Shown: in pieces, positions 1 to 8,490 of the stretch
How the letters are laid out: each line of letters begins with the position of its first letter
How positions within the stretch are numbered: the first letter of the stretch is position 1
Assembly: GCA_016235745.1 (NCBI GenBank)
Contig: JACRJA010000064.1
Location: 1 to 50,246 of the forward strand
Source: Rhodocyclales bacterium
Lineage (GTDB): Bacteria > Pseudomonadota > Gammaproteobacteria > Burkholderiales > Rhodocyclaceae
Reading direction: 5' to 3'
Length of the DNA: 50,246 bases
Translations under genes and position numbers: made by a program
Notes under the pieces: model-generated
The model's input: only the letters and a program-made list of their open reading frames with translations
Database searches by the model: none
What the model was told of the DNA's origin: nothing

Positions 1-48
1 GTGCTCCAGCGTCTGGAGCCCTTGGGTCTTGAGGGTCACGATCATCAT
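1..48 (-). CDS. N-terminal fragment of an IS transposase/integrase, running off the window
   Basis: Read on the minus strand, a GGAGG at 49-53 precedes two tandem ATG codons (46-48 and 43-45), then an open frame to the window edge reading MMIVTLKTQGLQTLEH. The GGAGG touches the first ATG, so the second ATG or the GTG at 37-39 is the better start. The peptide resembles the start of rve-type (DDE) integrase/transposase proteins seen in Proteobacteria, from memory only. Sixteen residues are too few for a firm family call. Confidence 0.4.
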   Translation of the reverse strand, partial: MMIVTLKTQGLQTLEH

Positions 49-134
49 CCTCCGATGATGCCCAACCCCGGCCCCTTCAGGCTCACCTCACGTTGGAATC
101 ACGCGCCTCCTTCAGGCTCATGTGTCATTGGACA
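1..134 (-). mobile_element. Probable terminus of an insertion sequence extending left of the window
   Basis: The transposase-like start at 1-48 is preceded on the minus strand by about 86 bp of non-coding DNA. This holds two copies of CCTTCAGGCTCA (74-85 and 109-120), as expected of subterminal transposase-binding repeats. Read from 134 leftwards the sequence begins TGTCCAATGACA, a plausible TG-type terminus. The boundary at 134 is inferred. The other end and the target duplication lie outside the window. Confidence 0.4.
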
Positions 135-144
135 AGGCTCGGTG

Positions 145-172
145 TTGACGTCTGCCAAAATATGCATATAAT
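145..172 (+). promoter_or_regulatory. Sigma-70 type promoter of the imported Liv/dehydrogenase operon
   Basis: TTGACG (145-150) and a perfect TATAAT (167-172) are separated by 16 bp in a locally AT-rich stretch. Transcription would start near 178-180, some 35 nt before the ATG of the crotonase remnant, which has a GGGAGGAG ribosome site. No other promoter of this quality is seen before livH, so it probably drives the whole block to the terminator at 8491. Confidence 0.7.
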
Positions 173-212
173 GACAAAAAAAAGACTGATGAGCCAGACT
201 AGGGAGGAGAGT

Positions 213-323
213 ATGGCGCTTGAAGCGTACCGCGGCTTGGGGTCGCCGTTGCGCGGCCGTGTGCCGCCAATTACCATGAACCGCCCCGACAAGCTGAATC
301 CCGCCGGCGGGGCAGGCGCTTAG
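213..323 (+). pseudogene. Enoyl-CoA hydratase (crotonase) remnant, 36 codons
   Basis: The frame opens with ATG after a strong GGGAGGAG site and reads RGRVPPITMNRPDKLN near its end. That matches the first beta strands of the crotonase fold (R-G-V-x-x-I-T-M-N-R-P-D-K-x-N-A). It stops 36 codons in, whereas crotonases are about 260 residues, so almost the whole gene is deleted. The stub sits between the promoter and livH and may now act as a translated leader. Family assignment rests on the ITMNRPDKLN motif alone. Confidence 0.6.
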
Positions 324-341
324 CATGCTGGGAGAGGACGC

Positions 342-1247
342 TTGACCTTTGATCTACTGCCTCTCGCCTTGGTGGATGGCGTGGCGTACGCCAGTCTGCT
401 GTTCCTGGTGTCGATGGGATTAACCCTGGTGTTCGGTGTAATGGGTATTTTGAATGTCGCCCATGGCGCCTTCTATGCCTTCGGCGGCTACGCCGCGGCC
501 AGCCTCGTCATGTTCCTGGCACCCAAAACCGATTCTCCCTTCCTGCTGTTCGTCGCGTTGTTTGTGGCCGCCATCGCGGTCGGTCTGGTGTTGGGCAGCA
601 TTATGGAATTCGTGCTGATTCGCCGCGCGCAGAACTACGACCCCGTCCTGAAACTGCTGATCACCTTCGGCGGCTTTCTGATGTTGGAAGACGTCCAACG
701 CTTGCTGTGGGGCGCGCAACCCTACGGTGCCAGCGAAGTCGTCAACCGCTTGGGCAATATCGAAATCGGCGACATCACCTATACTACCTATCAACTGGTG
801 GTGGTGCCGGTGACTGCCGTGCTGGCTTACGTGTGCCTGGAATTCTTCCTGCGACACACCAAGCTGGGCAAGCAGACGGTGGCCATCACGCACAACCGCG
901 AAGTAGCCACGTCGTTGGGCATCAATGCCAAGAAGATCGGCTACGTCACCTTTGTGATCGCGACCATCCTAGGTGCGCTGGGCGGCGCCATGGCTGCGCC
1001 CACCACATCGTTGGTGCCAGGTGCCGGCACGGACATGACGGTGCTGTCGTTCGCGGTCGTCGCCACGGCGGGCCTGGGGCAGATTACCGGCGCGCTGATC
1101 GCGGCGCTGCTGATCGGTGTGATCCGCGCCATTGCCGTGTACGCCGCACCCGAACTGGAAGTGGCGGTGCCGTACATCATCATGGTGCTGGTGCTGATCA
1201 TCCGGCCGCATGGTTTGTTCACCGTCGCCCAAGGCCGGAGGATCTGA
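342..1247 (+). CDS. livH: Branched-chain amino acid-type ABC transporter permease, LivH family
   Basis: Inner-membrane permease of a hydrophobic amino acid/amide (HAAT) importer. The 301 residues are hydrophobic throughout, with about eight membrane spans and the LivH signature GILNVAHGAFYAFGGY near residues 34-49. The C-terminus ends with LIIRPHGLF, typical of the family. The start is TTG at 342, eight or so bases after GGAGAGGA; no better ATG is available. Its stop overlaps the livM start (TGATG). The substrate cannot be told from the permease. Family confidence is high; substrate is unknown. Confidence 0.9.
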   Translation: MTFDLLPLALVDGVAYASLLFLVSMGLTLVFGVMGILNVAHGAFYAFGGYAAASLVMFLAPKTDSPFLLFVALFVAAIAVGLVLGSIMEFVLIRRAQNYDPVLKLLITFGGFLMLEDVQRLLWGAQPYGASEVVNRLGNIEIGDITYTTYQLVVVPVTAVLAYVCLEFFLRHTKLGKQTVAITHNREVATSLGINAKKIGYVTFVIATILGALGGAMAAPTTSLVPGAGTDMTVLSFAVVATAGLGQITGALIAALLIGVIRAIAVYAAPELEVAVPYIIMVLVLIIRPHGLFTVAQGRRI

Positions 1248-2260
1248 TGAAAGTCGTCGTACTCAGCATCGTGGCCGCGATTGCCACGCTGTTCCTTGGC
1301 TATACCTTGTCGTGGACGATCACGCCCATTGTCATCGGCCTAACCTACGCCATCGCGGCGCTGGGCGTGTCGGTGATGGCGCGCGCCGGCCAGATCTCGT
1401 TTGGCCATGCCATGTATTCCTGCATCTCGGCCTACACTGTCGCGTTCCTGGCGCGCGCCATGCCGGGCGCCGACGCGTTGGCGCTGATCTTGGCGGGCGT
1501 CGTGGCCAGCCTCCTGGCCGCGATCGTGATTGGCCTGTTCGTGGTGCGCTATCGCGGCATCTTCTTCGGCATGCTGAACTTGGCGTTGAGCATGGTGCTG
1601 TTTGCGCTGCTGGGCAAGCTGTACACGCTGACTGGCGGCTCCGACGGGATGCGCATCGTGCGCCCGACGATGGCCGGCGTGCTGATGGAGCGCGAGTCCT
1701 TTGAACGTGCGCTGCTGGTGCTGACGCTGGTGTTGTCGTTGGTGCTGGCCTGGTGGGTGCAGCGCTATTTCCGGTCGGGTAGTGGGCAGGCGCTGTCCGC
1801 CATCAAGACCAATGAAACACGCATTGAATACCTGGGTTTTTCCGCCTACTTCATCATGTGGAAGGGCTACCTGCTGTCGGCCGTTGTGGTCGGATTTTCG
1901 GGTGCGATCCTGGCGTTGATGCAGGGCTTGGTTACCCCCGAGATCGGGTCGTGGCTGCGGTCGGGTGAATTCGTCTTCATCACCATCTTGGGCGGCGCGG
2001 GCCATGCCGCCGGCGCTTTCCTGGGCGCGGTCGGTTTTGAAACGGTGAAACTGGTGTCCGCCGCGTATTTTCCCGGCCTGTGGCAGTTCTTACTGGGCCT
2101 GACGCTGATCTTGGTGATCTTCATGTTCCCCACCGGCTTTGTCGGCCAGATCATGCAGCGCGTCGCCATGCAAAAAAAGTGTGACGAGGCCAGGGTCCGC
2201 GCCAACGCCAGCTCGCAGGCGCGCGTTTCCGCCAACACGCAAGCGCCGGTCAGGAACTGA
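1247..2260 (+). CDS. livM: Branched-chain amino acid-type ABC transporter permease, LivM family
   Basis: Second permease of the importer, 337 residues. The ATG at 1247 overlaps the livH stop. The LivM motif appears as RAGQISFGHAMYSCISAY at about residues 45-62, and hydrophobic segments continue to FPTGFVGQIM. The tail after about residue 310 is polar and Ala/Arg-rich (QARVRANASSQARVS-like), not a usual part of the fold. The stop overlaps livG by one base, so the permeases and ATPases are translationally coupled. Confidence 0.9.
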   Translation: MKVVVLSIVAAIATLFLGYTLSWTITPIVIGLTYAIAALGVSVMARAGQISFGHAMYSCISAYTVAFLARAMPGADALALILAGVVASLLAAIVIGLFVVRYRGIFFGMLNLALSMVLFALLGKLYTLTGGSDGMRIVRPTMAGVLMERESFERALLVLTLVLSLVLAWWVQRYFRSGSGQALSAIKTNETRIEYLGFSAYFIMWKGYLLSAVVVGFSGAILALMQGLVTPEIGSWLRSGEFVFITILGGAGHAAGAFLGAVGFETVKLVSAAYFPGLWQFLLGLTLILVIFMFPTGFVGQIMQRVAMQKKCDEARVRANASSQARVSANTQAPVRN

Positions 2261-3003
2261 TGATGAAGCCGCTTCTTCAAACGACAGACCTCTACCTGGC
2301 CTTCGGCAGCGTGATTGCAGTCGACAATATCAACTTTGAATTGTATGAAGGCGAACGCCTAGCTGTGATCGGCCAGAACGGCGCGGGCAAGACGACCTTC
2401 ATCAACATTTGTACGGGCTACCTGGCGCCTTCCAAGGGCCGCGTATATTTCGACGGACGCGACGTCACGGCGATGGTACCGCGCAAGATCGTGCGCTTGG
2501 GGGTGGGCCGTTCATTCCAGTTGCCGCAACTATTCACTGAGCACACCGTGCGCCAATGCGTGCAGATCGCCGCCGCGCGCCGCAACAAGAACCTGAGCTG
2601 GTTCCGGTCGCTGGAAAGCACCATCGACGAAAAGGAAGTGGACGCCACGCTGGACCTGGTGGGCTTGCTTACCGAGGCCGACGAAGCTTGCATCGAACTG
2701 CCCGAGGGCAAGCGCAAACTGCTGGACGTGGCCATGGCGCTGGCGCTGCGTCCCAAGCTGCTCATCATGGACGAGCCCACTAGTGGTGTGTCGTCCGAAG
2801 ACAAATTCGCCCTGATGGAAACCGTGATGCACGCGCTGGCCGAGCGCCGCGTGACCAGCTGGTTCGTCGAGCATGACGTGGACATCGTGTCGCGCTACGC
2901 CACGCGCGTCGCGGCTTGGATCGCGGGCAAGGTTGCCGCCGACGGCACGCCAGACGAAGTCTTGAACAACCCGCAGATCAAAAGCGAAGTGTTGGGGACC
3001 TGA
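2260..3003 (+). CDS. livG: ABC transporter ATP-binding protein, LivG family
   Basis: Cytoplasmic ATPase, 247 residues, pairing with LivF to power import. Walker A is GQNGAGKTT (residues 38-46), Walker B is LLIMDEPTSG, and the switch histidine lies in FVEHDVDIV. The ABC signature is degenerate (ELPEGKRKLLDVAMAL), a tolerated variation in LivG proteins. Two ATGs overlap the livM stop; either may start. Third gene of the operon, 3 bp before livF. Confidence 0.9.
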   Translation: MMKPLLQTTDLYLAFGSVIAVDNINFELYEGERLAVIGQNGAGKTTFINICTGYLAPSKGRVYFDGRDVTAMVPRKIVRLGVGRSFQLPQLFTEHTVRQCVQIAAARRNKNLSWFRSLESTIDEKEVDATLDLVGLLTEADEACIELPEGKRKLLDVAMALALRPKLLIMDEPTSGVSSEDKFALMETVMHALAERRVTSWFVEHDVDIVSRYATRVAAWIAGKVAADGTPDEVLNNPQIKSEVLGT

Positions 3004-3006
3004 AGC

Positions 3007-3663
3007 ATGCTGAACCTATCGGCCATCGATGTCGACCTGGCGGGCAACCGTATCCTTCGCGGCGTCAACGCCAGTTTTGAATCGTCCAAAACCATCGGCA
3101 TCGTGGGGCGCAACGGCGCGGGCAAAACTACGTTGCTGCGCACCATCATGGGCCTGATCAAGATCAAGTCCGGCAAGATCACATTCTATGGTGCTGACCT
3201 GACGGCCATGCCCGCCCACAAGCGCGCCGCGTTGAAAGTGGGCTACGCGCCCGAAGACCGCGCGATCTTCCCGACCATGACCGTGGCGGAAAACCTGAGC
3301 CTGCCGTGCGAAGTGCAAGGCCAGTCCAAGAGCGAGATTGAGGCCCGGATCCAGACGGTGCTGAAGGTGTTGCCGCAGCTGGAACCCATGCTGGGCCGCT
3401 CGGGGTCAGCGCTGTCAGGCGGGCAGGGCAAGATGGTGGCCTTGGCGCGCGCCATCATGGTCGGCACGCGGCTGTTGCTGCTGGACGAACCGTTCCAGGG
3501 TCTGGCCCCCAAGCTTGCGCGCGACTACACTGAAGCGCTGGAACGCCTGAAGGAGTTGCAGCCTGATCTGTGCGTGGTTATCACCGAATCCAACGTGAAG
3601 CTTCTGGGTAGCATCCCTGACCAGATCTGGGTAATCGAGCGCGGCTCGATCACCTTGAATTGA
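3007..3663 (+). CDS. livF: ABC transporter ATP-binding protein, LivF family
   Basis: Second ATPase of the importer, 218 residues, somewhat short against about 235 for the family. Walker A is GRNGAGKTT (residues 35-43), the signature is ALSGGQGKMVALARAI and Walker B is LLLLDEPFQGLAP. The signature has a Gly-Lys where most LivF proteins have Gln-Gln or Glu-Gln. The usual H-loop histidine is replaced: VVITESNVK stands where LVEQN or a His is expected. Follows livG after a 3-bp gap. Confidence 0.88.
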   Translation: MLNLSAIDVDLAGNRILRGVNASFESSKTIGIVGRNGAGKTTLLRTIMGLIKIKSGKITFYGADLTAMPAHKRAALKVGYAPEDRAIFPTMTVAENLSLPCEVQGQSKSEIEARIQTVLKVLPQLEPMLGRSGSALSGGQGKMVALARAIMVGTRLLLLDEPFQGLAPKLARDYTEALERLKELQPDLCVVITESNVKLLGSIPDQIWVIERGSITLN

Positions 3664-3689
3664 CTACTGGAGACATTGGGAGACATTGC

Positions 3690-5129
3690 ATGACGAGGAT
3701 GATTATCGCCGGCCGCCAGGTCGATGCTCATGACGGGCGCACTATTGATGTGGTGTCGCCTGTGGATGGCGAGGTGTTCACCACCATCCCGCGCGGCCAG
3801 CAGGCTGATGTCGACGCCGCCGTGCAAGCCGCGCGCGCCGCGCTGGAAGGCGACTGGGGCCGCATGACGGCGCTGGAGCGTGGCCGCTTGCTACTGCGTC
3901 TGGGCGAATCGGTATTGGCGCACCACGAAGAGTTGGCGCAACTGGAAGCCCGCGACACCGGCAAGCCCATGTCCACCGCGCGCGGCGACATCACTGTGTT
4001 GGCGCGCTATTTCGAGTTCTATGGCAGCGCGGCCGACAAGGTACACGGTCAGACCATTCCTTTTCAGAAGGACTATTCGGTTCAGTTGATCCGCGAGCCA
4101 CTGGGCGTAACCGCCCACATCATTCCGTGGAACTACCCCGCGCAAATGTTCGGCCGCAGCGTCGCGCCTGCGCTGGCCATGGGCAACGCTAGCGTGGTCA
4201 AGCCGGCCGAAGACGCTTGCCTGTCCGTCATCCGCGTGGCTGAACTGGCCTTGGAAGTGGGCTTCCCCGCCGGCGCGCTGAACATCGTGACGGGCCTAGG
4301 CGAAGAGGCGGGTGCCAGCCTGTCGCGCCACCACGACATCAACTTCATCACCTTTACTGGGTCCAATGAAGTCGGCGTGCTGATCCAGCAGGCTGCCGCC
4401 GTCAATGCCGTCAAGTGCGTGCTGGAACTGGGCGGCAAATCGGCGCACATCGTCTTTGACGATGCCAATTACAAACTGGCCATACCCGCTATCGTCAAGG
4501 GCATCGTCCACAACACCGGGCAGACTTGCACGGCGGGCAGCCGCCTGTTGGTGCAACGTGGCGTCTACGCCGATTTCATGAAGGCGTTGGCCGACGAATT
4601 TTCCAAGGTGCGCGCTGGCACGCCCGACATGGACCTGGACTGCGGCCCGCTCGTCAACCAGGCGCAGTTTGACCGCGTGAACCGCTACATAGCCAAGGGC
4701 TTGGCCGATGGCCTGACCGTGGTGGCCGAAGGCGGCATTGCGGACGGTGTGCCCGCCGGCGGCTACTTCGTGAAGCCGACACTGTTCTCCGCGCCCACGC
4801 ATGACAGCAGCAGCTTGCTGACCGAAGAAATCTTCGGGCCGGTGCTAGTGGCGGTGCCCTTTGACACGGAAGCCGACGCCATCCGGTTGGCCAACGCTAC
4901 CGACTACGGCTTGCTGGGCGCTGTTTGGACCGAGAACGGCGGACGCCAGCAGCGCGTGGCGCGGGGCATCAAGTGCGGCCAGGTCTACATCAACGGCTTC
5001 GGCGCGGGCGGTGGCGTGGAGTTGCCGTTCGGCGGCGTCAAGAAAAGCGGCCATGGGCGCGAGAAGGGCTTCATCGCCCTGGAAGAAATGAGCACCACCA
5101 AAACGCTGATCCAGTTCTATGGCGAATGA
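3690..5129 (+). CDS. NAD(P)-dependent aldehyde dehydrogenase
   Basis: Oxidises an aldehyde to the acid; 479 residues from the ATG at 3690, chosen because TGGGAGA lies just upstream. An in-frame TTG at 3660 would overlap livF and lacks a site. Conserved residues are Asn148 (IIPWNYP), Lys171 (VVKPAED), the general base Glu246 (LELGGKS), the catalytic Cys280 (GQTCTAGSR) and the C-terminal PFGGVKKSG motif. It resembles the betaine/aminobutyraldehyde dehydrogenase group, but the substrate cannot be assigned. Its place inside a transporter operon suggests it acts on the imported compound after alcohol oxidation. Confidence 0.92.
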   Translation: MTRMIIAGRQVDAHDGRTIDVVSPVDGEVFTTIPRGQQADVDAAVQAARAALEGDWGRMTALERGRLLLRLGESVLAHHEELAQLEARDTGKPMSTARGDITVLARYFEFYGSAADKVHGQTIPFQKDYSVQLIREPLGVTAHIIPWNYPAQMFGRSVAPALAMGNASVVKPAEDACLSVIRVAELALEVGFPAGALNIVTGLGEEAGASLSRHHDINFITFTGSNEVGVLIQQAAAVNAVKCVLELGGKSAHIVFDDANYKLAIPAIVKGIVHNTGQTCTAGSRLLVQRGVYADFMKALADEFSKVRAGTPDMDLDCGPLVNQAQFDRVNRYIAKGLADGLTVVAEGGIADGVPAGGYFVKPTLFSAPTHDSSSLLTEEIFGPVLVAVPFDTEADAIRLANATDYGLLGAVWTENGGRQQRVARGIKCGQVYINGFGAGGGVELPFGGVKKSGHGREKGFIALEEMSTTKTLIQFYGE

Positions 5130-5156
5130 GCGCCATCCAAATCAAGGAGTCTAGTC

Positions 5157-5909
5157 ATGAGTCAATTGCAGGGTAAGGTTGCCATCGTCACGGGTGGGGG
5201 CAGCGGTTTCGGCGAGGGCATCGTCAAGCTGTACGCGAAGGAAGGCGCCAAGGTCGTCATCGCCGACATCAACAAGGAAGCCGCCGACCGCGTGGCTGGT
5301 GAAGTGGGCGCGGCCGCCTTAGCCGTGAAAGCCGACGTGTCCAGCCGCGCCGACATCGACAACGTCGTGCGCGTGTGCCAGGAAACGTTTGGCGCGGTGG
5401 ACATCGTGGTCAACAACGCGGGCATCACCCACAAGAACCAGTCCATGCTGGACGTGGACGAGGCTATGTTCGACCGCATATTCGCCATCAACGTGAAGTC
5501 CATCTATTACATGACGCAGGCCGTGGTGCCCGTGATGCGCAAGCAAAAGCGCGGCGTGATTCTTAACGTTGGGTCTACCGCCGGCATCCGTCCGCGCCCG
5601 GGCCTCAGTTGGTACAATGCGTCCAAGGGCGCGGTCAATGTGCTGTCCAAATCCATGGCCGTGGAGCTGGCCCCGGACGGTATCCGCGTCAACGCCATCT
5701 GCCCGGTGATGGGAATCACCGGCATGTTCGAACTGTTCATAGGCTTGCCGGACACGCCGGAGAACCGCGCCAAGTTCCTCTCCACCATTCCGCTGGGCCG
5801 CTTCTGCCAGCCGTCGGACGTGGCGGCAGCGGCCTTATTCCTGGCCAGCGACGCCGCGGAGTTCATCACTGGCGTGGAATTCCCGGTGGACGGCGGACGC
5901 ACGGTGTAG
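5157..5909 (+). CDS. Short-chain dehydrogenase/reductase (classical SDR)
   Basis: A 250-residue oxidoreductase. The cofactor motif TGGGSGFG covers residues 12-19, Asp37 after the second strand favours NAD(H), and NNAG is at 86-89. The catalytic set is Asn112, Ser140, Tyr153 and Lys157 (YNASK). The C-terminal ITGVEFPVDGGRTV ending is typical of FabG-like SDRs. AAGGAG lies upstream of the ATG. It lies between two other dehydrogenases, so a role in the same oxidation route is inferred. Substrate is unknown. Confidence 0.92.
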   Translation: MSQLQGKVAIVTGGGSGFGEGIVKLYAKEGAKVVIADINKEAADRVAGEVGAAALAVKADVSSRADIDNVVRVCQETFGAVDIVVNNAGITHKNQSMLDVDEAMFDRIFAINVKSIYYMTQAVVPVMRKQKRGVILNVGSTAGIRPRPGLSWYNASKGAVNVLSKSMAVELAPDGIRVNAICPVMGITGMFELFIGLPDTPENRAKFLSTIPLGRFCQPSDVAAAALFLASDAAEFITGVEFPVDGGRTV

Positions 5910-5994
5910 GCGCATTGATCCGGTCGGTGCGTGCCGGCTGGGTTCTGGTCTGCAGTGCTTCTAGTCCGTATCACTTCTACTTGGATGTCAGCGC

Positions 5995-7119
5995 ATGAAA
6001 ATCAAAGCGGCGTTGTTGCGTAACGTAGGGGTGCCAAGCCCCTACGCCCAGACCCGACCACTGACCATCACTGAGGTCGAATTGGACCCGCCCGGCACGG
6101 GCGAGGTGCTGGTGCGCATCAAGGTGGCCGGCCTGTGCCATTCCGATTTGTCGGTCATCAACGGCGACCGTCCGCGCGGCGTGCCCATCGTGTTGGGACA
6201 TGAGTCGTCCGGCGAAGTGGTCGAAACTGGCCCCGGCGTCACCGACTTGAAACCCGGCGATCACGTGGTCATGGTGTTTGTGCCCAGCTGCGGCTGCTGC
6301 AACCCCTGCATGGAAGGCCGCCCCGCGCTGTGCGAACCCGGTGCTGCCGCTAACACTGAAGGGACGTTGTTGGGTGGCGACCGCCGCCTGCACATCGGCG
6401 ACGAATACTTGAACCACCACACCGGCGTGTCCTGCTTCGCGGAATACGCCGTGGTATCGCGCCGGTCGTGCGTGAAGGTTAACGCTGAACTGAGCCATCG
6501 CGAAGCAGCGCTGTTCGGCTGCGCCGTGTTGACAGGAGCGGGCGCGGTGCTGAACCGCGCACGCATCAAGGCAGGCGACACCGCCGCCATCGTCGGGCTG
6601 GGCGGCGTGGGTTTGTCGGCTTTGCTGGCTGCGGTAGCCGCCGGTGCGCGCCGCGTGGTGGCTATAGATCTTAGTGACGAAAAACTGGCGCTGGCCAAGG
6701 GACTTGGCGCCACCCACGTCGTCAACCCCAAGCAGGTCAAAACCGACGACGATCTGTTTGACTTGGCTGGCGGCCGCGTGGACTACGGCTTTGACATGGC
6801 GGGTGCCGTGCCCGCCTTTGAGACCGCCTACAAGCTGACCCGGCGCGGTGGCGTGACCGTTACCTCGGGCCTGCCCAACCCCAAGCTCAGCTTCCCGCTA
6901 TCGCTCTCGCAGATGGTCGGCGAAGAGCGCGACATACGCGGCAGCTACCTGGGTTCCGGCGTACCCGCTATCGACATCGGTCGCTACATCGACCTGTACA
7001 GGGCGGGCCGCTTGCCGGTGGACCGAATGATGGGCAAATCATTTTCGCTGGACCGGATCAACGAGGGGTTCGATCACCTCGCCACTGGCGGCAGCCTGCG
7101 CGACGCCATCGTTTTTTAA
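5995..7119 (+). CDS. Zinc-dependent alcohol dehydrogenase (MDR superfamily)
   Basis: A 374-residue medium-chain dehydrogenase. Catalytic zinc ligands are Cys48 (GLCHSD), His69 (GHESSG) and Cys176 (FGCAVLTG). Structural zinc ligands Cys99, Cys102, Cys105 and Cys113 have the exact C-x2-C-x2-C-x7-C spacing. The Rossmann motif GLGGVG is at 201-206, with Asp in AIDLSD pointing to NAD. The long insert after Cys113 places it near class III-like and mycobacterial AdhB-type enzymes. It could supply the aldehyde for the dehydrogenase at 3690. No strong Shine-Dalgarno is seen. Confidence 0.9.
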   Translation: MKIKAALLRNVGVPSPYAQTRPLTITEVELDPPGTGEVLVRIKVAGLCHSDLSVINGDRPRGVPIVLGHESSGEVVETGPGVTDLKPGDHVVMVFVPSCGCCNPCMEGRPALCEPGAAANTEGTLLGGDRRLHIGDEYLNHHTGVSCFAEYAVVSRRSCVKVNAELSHREAALFGCAVLTGAGAVLNRARIKAGDTAAIVGLGGVGLSALLAAVAAGARRVVAIDLSDEKLALAKGLGATHVVNPKQVKTDDDLFDLAGGRVDYGFDMAGAVPAFETAYKLTRRGGVTVTSGLPNPKLSFPLSLSQMVGEERDIRGSYLGSGVPAIDIGRYIDLYRAGRLPVDRMMGKSFSLDRINEGFDHLATGGSLRDAIVF

Positions 7120-7155
7120 GGGCATAGCCCCGACTACAACACTGGAGACAACGCC

Positions 7156-8463
7156 ATGAAAACTTCATCAAGACTGGCCGCCCTATTAGGCGCTACCCTG
7201 CTGTCCGGCTTCACGACGCTGGCAGGCGCTGCCGACAGGCCCAAAGAACTGAAGATCGGTATCTCGACCTTTCTGTCGGGCTCAGCATCGGTGTTCGGCG
7301 TGCCCGCGCGCGACGCGGCTGAAATACTGATCCAGGACATCAATGCGGCAGGCGGTATCGACGGCGTCAAGCTCGTGCCCAGCTACATCGACGAAGGCGG
7401 CGGCGGCGAAAAGCTGTTGTCCGAATACCGTCGCCTGGCCGAAAGCGGCACGCGTGTGATGCTGTCTGCCATTTCCAGCGGTCACTGCAACATCGTGGCC
7501 CCCGTTGCCGAAGACCTGAAGGTGCTGAACGTGCTGTGGGACTGCGGCACCGAGAAGGTCCTGGAAGGCAAGAAGTACAAGTACGTGGTGCGCACACAGG
7601 CCAACGCCACCACCGAAATGGTCGCGCAGGTGCTGTACCTGATGAAGGTCAAGCCGGACTTCAAGACGATCGCCATCGTCAACCAGGACTACGCCTGGGG
7701 CCGCGATTCGCGCGACATCTTCCTAGCCGCATTGAAGAAGTTCAAGCCCGATGTAAAGGTCGTGGCGGAGATGTTCCCCAAGTTTGGTGCCGCCGACTTC
7801 TCCACCGAAATCAGCCGTCTGCAGGCGCTGCGCCCGGACGTCATCGTGTCCACCTCGTGGGGCGGAGACCTGGACAACTTCGTGCGCCAGGCCTCGCAAC
7901 GCAACCTGTTCAAGAACTCCACCTTCGTGCTATCGCTGGCCGAAAGCTCGCTGGAACGCCTGGGCGACGCCTTGCCCGAAGGCGTCTACGTCGGTGCACG
8001 CGGCGACCACTACTTCCTGCACCCGGAAACCAAGGACGATCCGCAGCACCAGGCCTTCGTGAAGAAATTCCGTGACAAGACCGGTGCCTATCCGATCTAC
8101 TCGGTTTACCACATGGTCCAGGCCATCCAAGGCCTCAAGGCGGGCTACGAGAAAGCCATCAAGGACAACGGCGGTGCTTGGCCCACCGTCGAACAAGTGG
8201 CTGCCGCCATGCACGACATGTCCTTCAAAGGCTACGGCCGCGAACTTAAAATGCACCGCGCCGACGGCCAAGCCTTGGAAGCGCAATTGTTCGGCGTGAC
8301 CAAGAAGAGCGACAAGTACCCGTTCAAGGTACTGGCCGACATCACGATCGTGCCGGCGGAGCTGGTGACCCCGGGGGTTGAAGATACGTCGATGGGCTGG
8401 ATTGAGAAGAACCTGACGCCGGACGTGCTGCAGAGCGACCAGATCAAGGTCTATTCGAACTGA
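7156..8463 (+). CDS. Periplasmic substrate-binding protein of the Liv-type transporter
   Basis: A 435-residue LivJ/HAAT-type binding protein (type I periplasmic fold). A Sec signal peptide with hydrophobic core LAALLGATLLSGFTTLAG and cleavage near AGA-AD (about residue 25) precedes KELKIGISTFLSG, the usual first strand. Segments such as VNQDYAWGRDSRDIF and QALRPDVIVSTSWGG fit the family. It is the last gene of the operon, after the dehydrogenases, an unusual position since binding proteins are often first. A terminator follows at 8491. The ligand cannot be predicted. Confidence 0.9.
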   Translation: MKTSSRLAALLGATLLSGFTTLAGAADRPKELKIGISTFLSGSASVFGVPARDAAEILIQDINAAGGIDGVKLVPSYIDEGGGGEKLLSEYRRLAESGTRVMLSAISSGHCNIVAPVAEDLKVLNVLWDCGTEKVLEGKKYKYVVRTQANATTEMVAQVLYLMKVKPDFKTIAIVNQDYAWGRDSRDIFLAALKKFKPDVKVVAEMFPKFGAADFSTEISRLQALRPDVIVSTSWGGDLDNFVRQASQRNLFKNSTFVLSLAESSLERLGDALPEGVYVGARGDHYFLHPETKDDPQHQAFVKKFRDKTGAYPIYSVYHMVQAIQGLKAGYEKAIKDNGGAWPTVEQVAAAMHDMSFKGYGRELKMHRADGQALEAQLFGVTKKSDKYPFKVLADITIVPAELVTPGVEDTSMGWIEKNLTPDVLQSDQIKVYSN

Positions 8464-8490
8464 GCAGGCTGTGTTGCGTGTGTAGGGACT

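Noticed and set aside
74-120. CCTTCAGGCTCA repeated twice, considered as CRISPR-like
   Set aside because: Only two copies of 12 bp with no further repeats; better explained as subterminal IS repeats.
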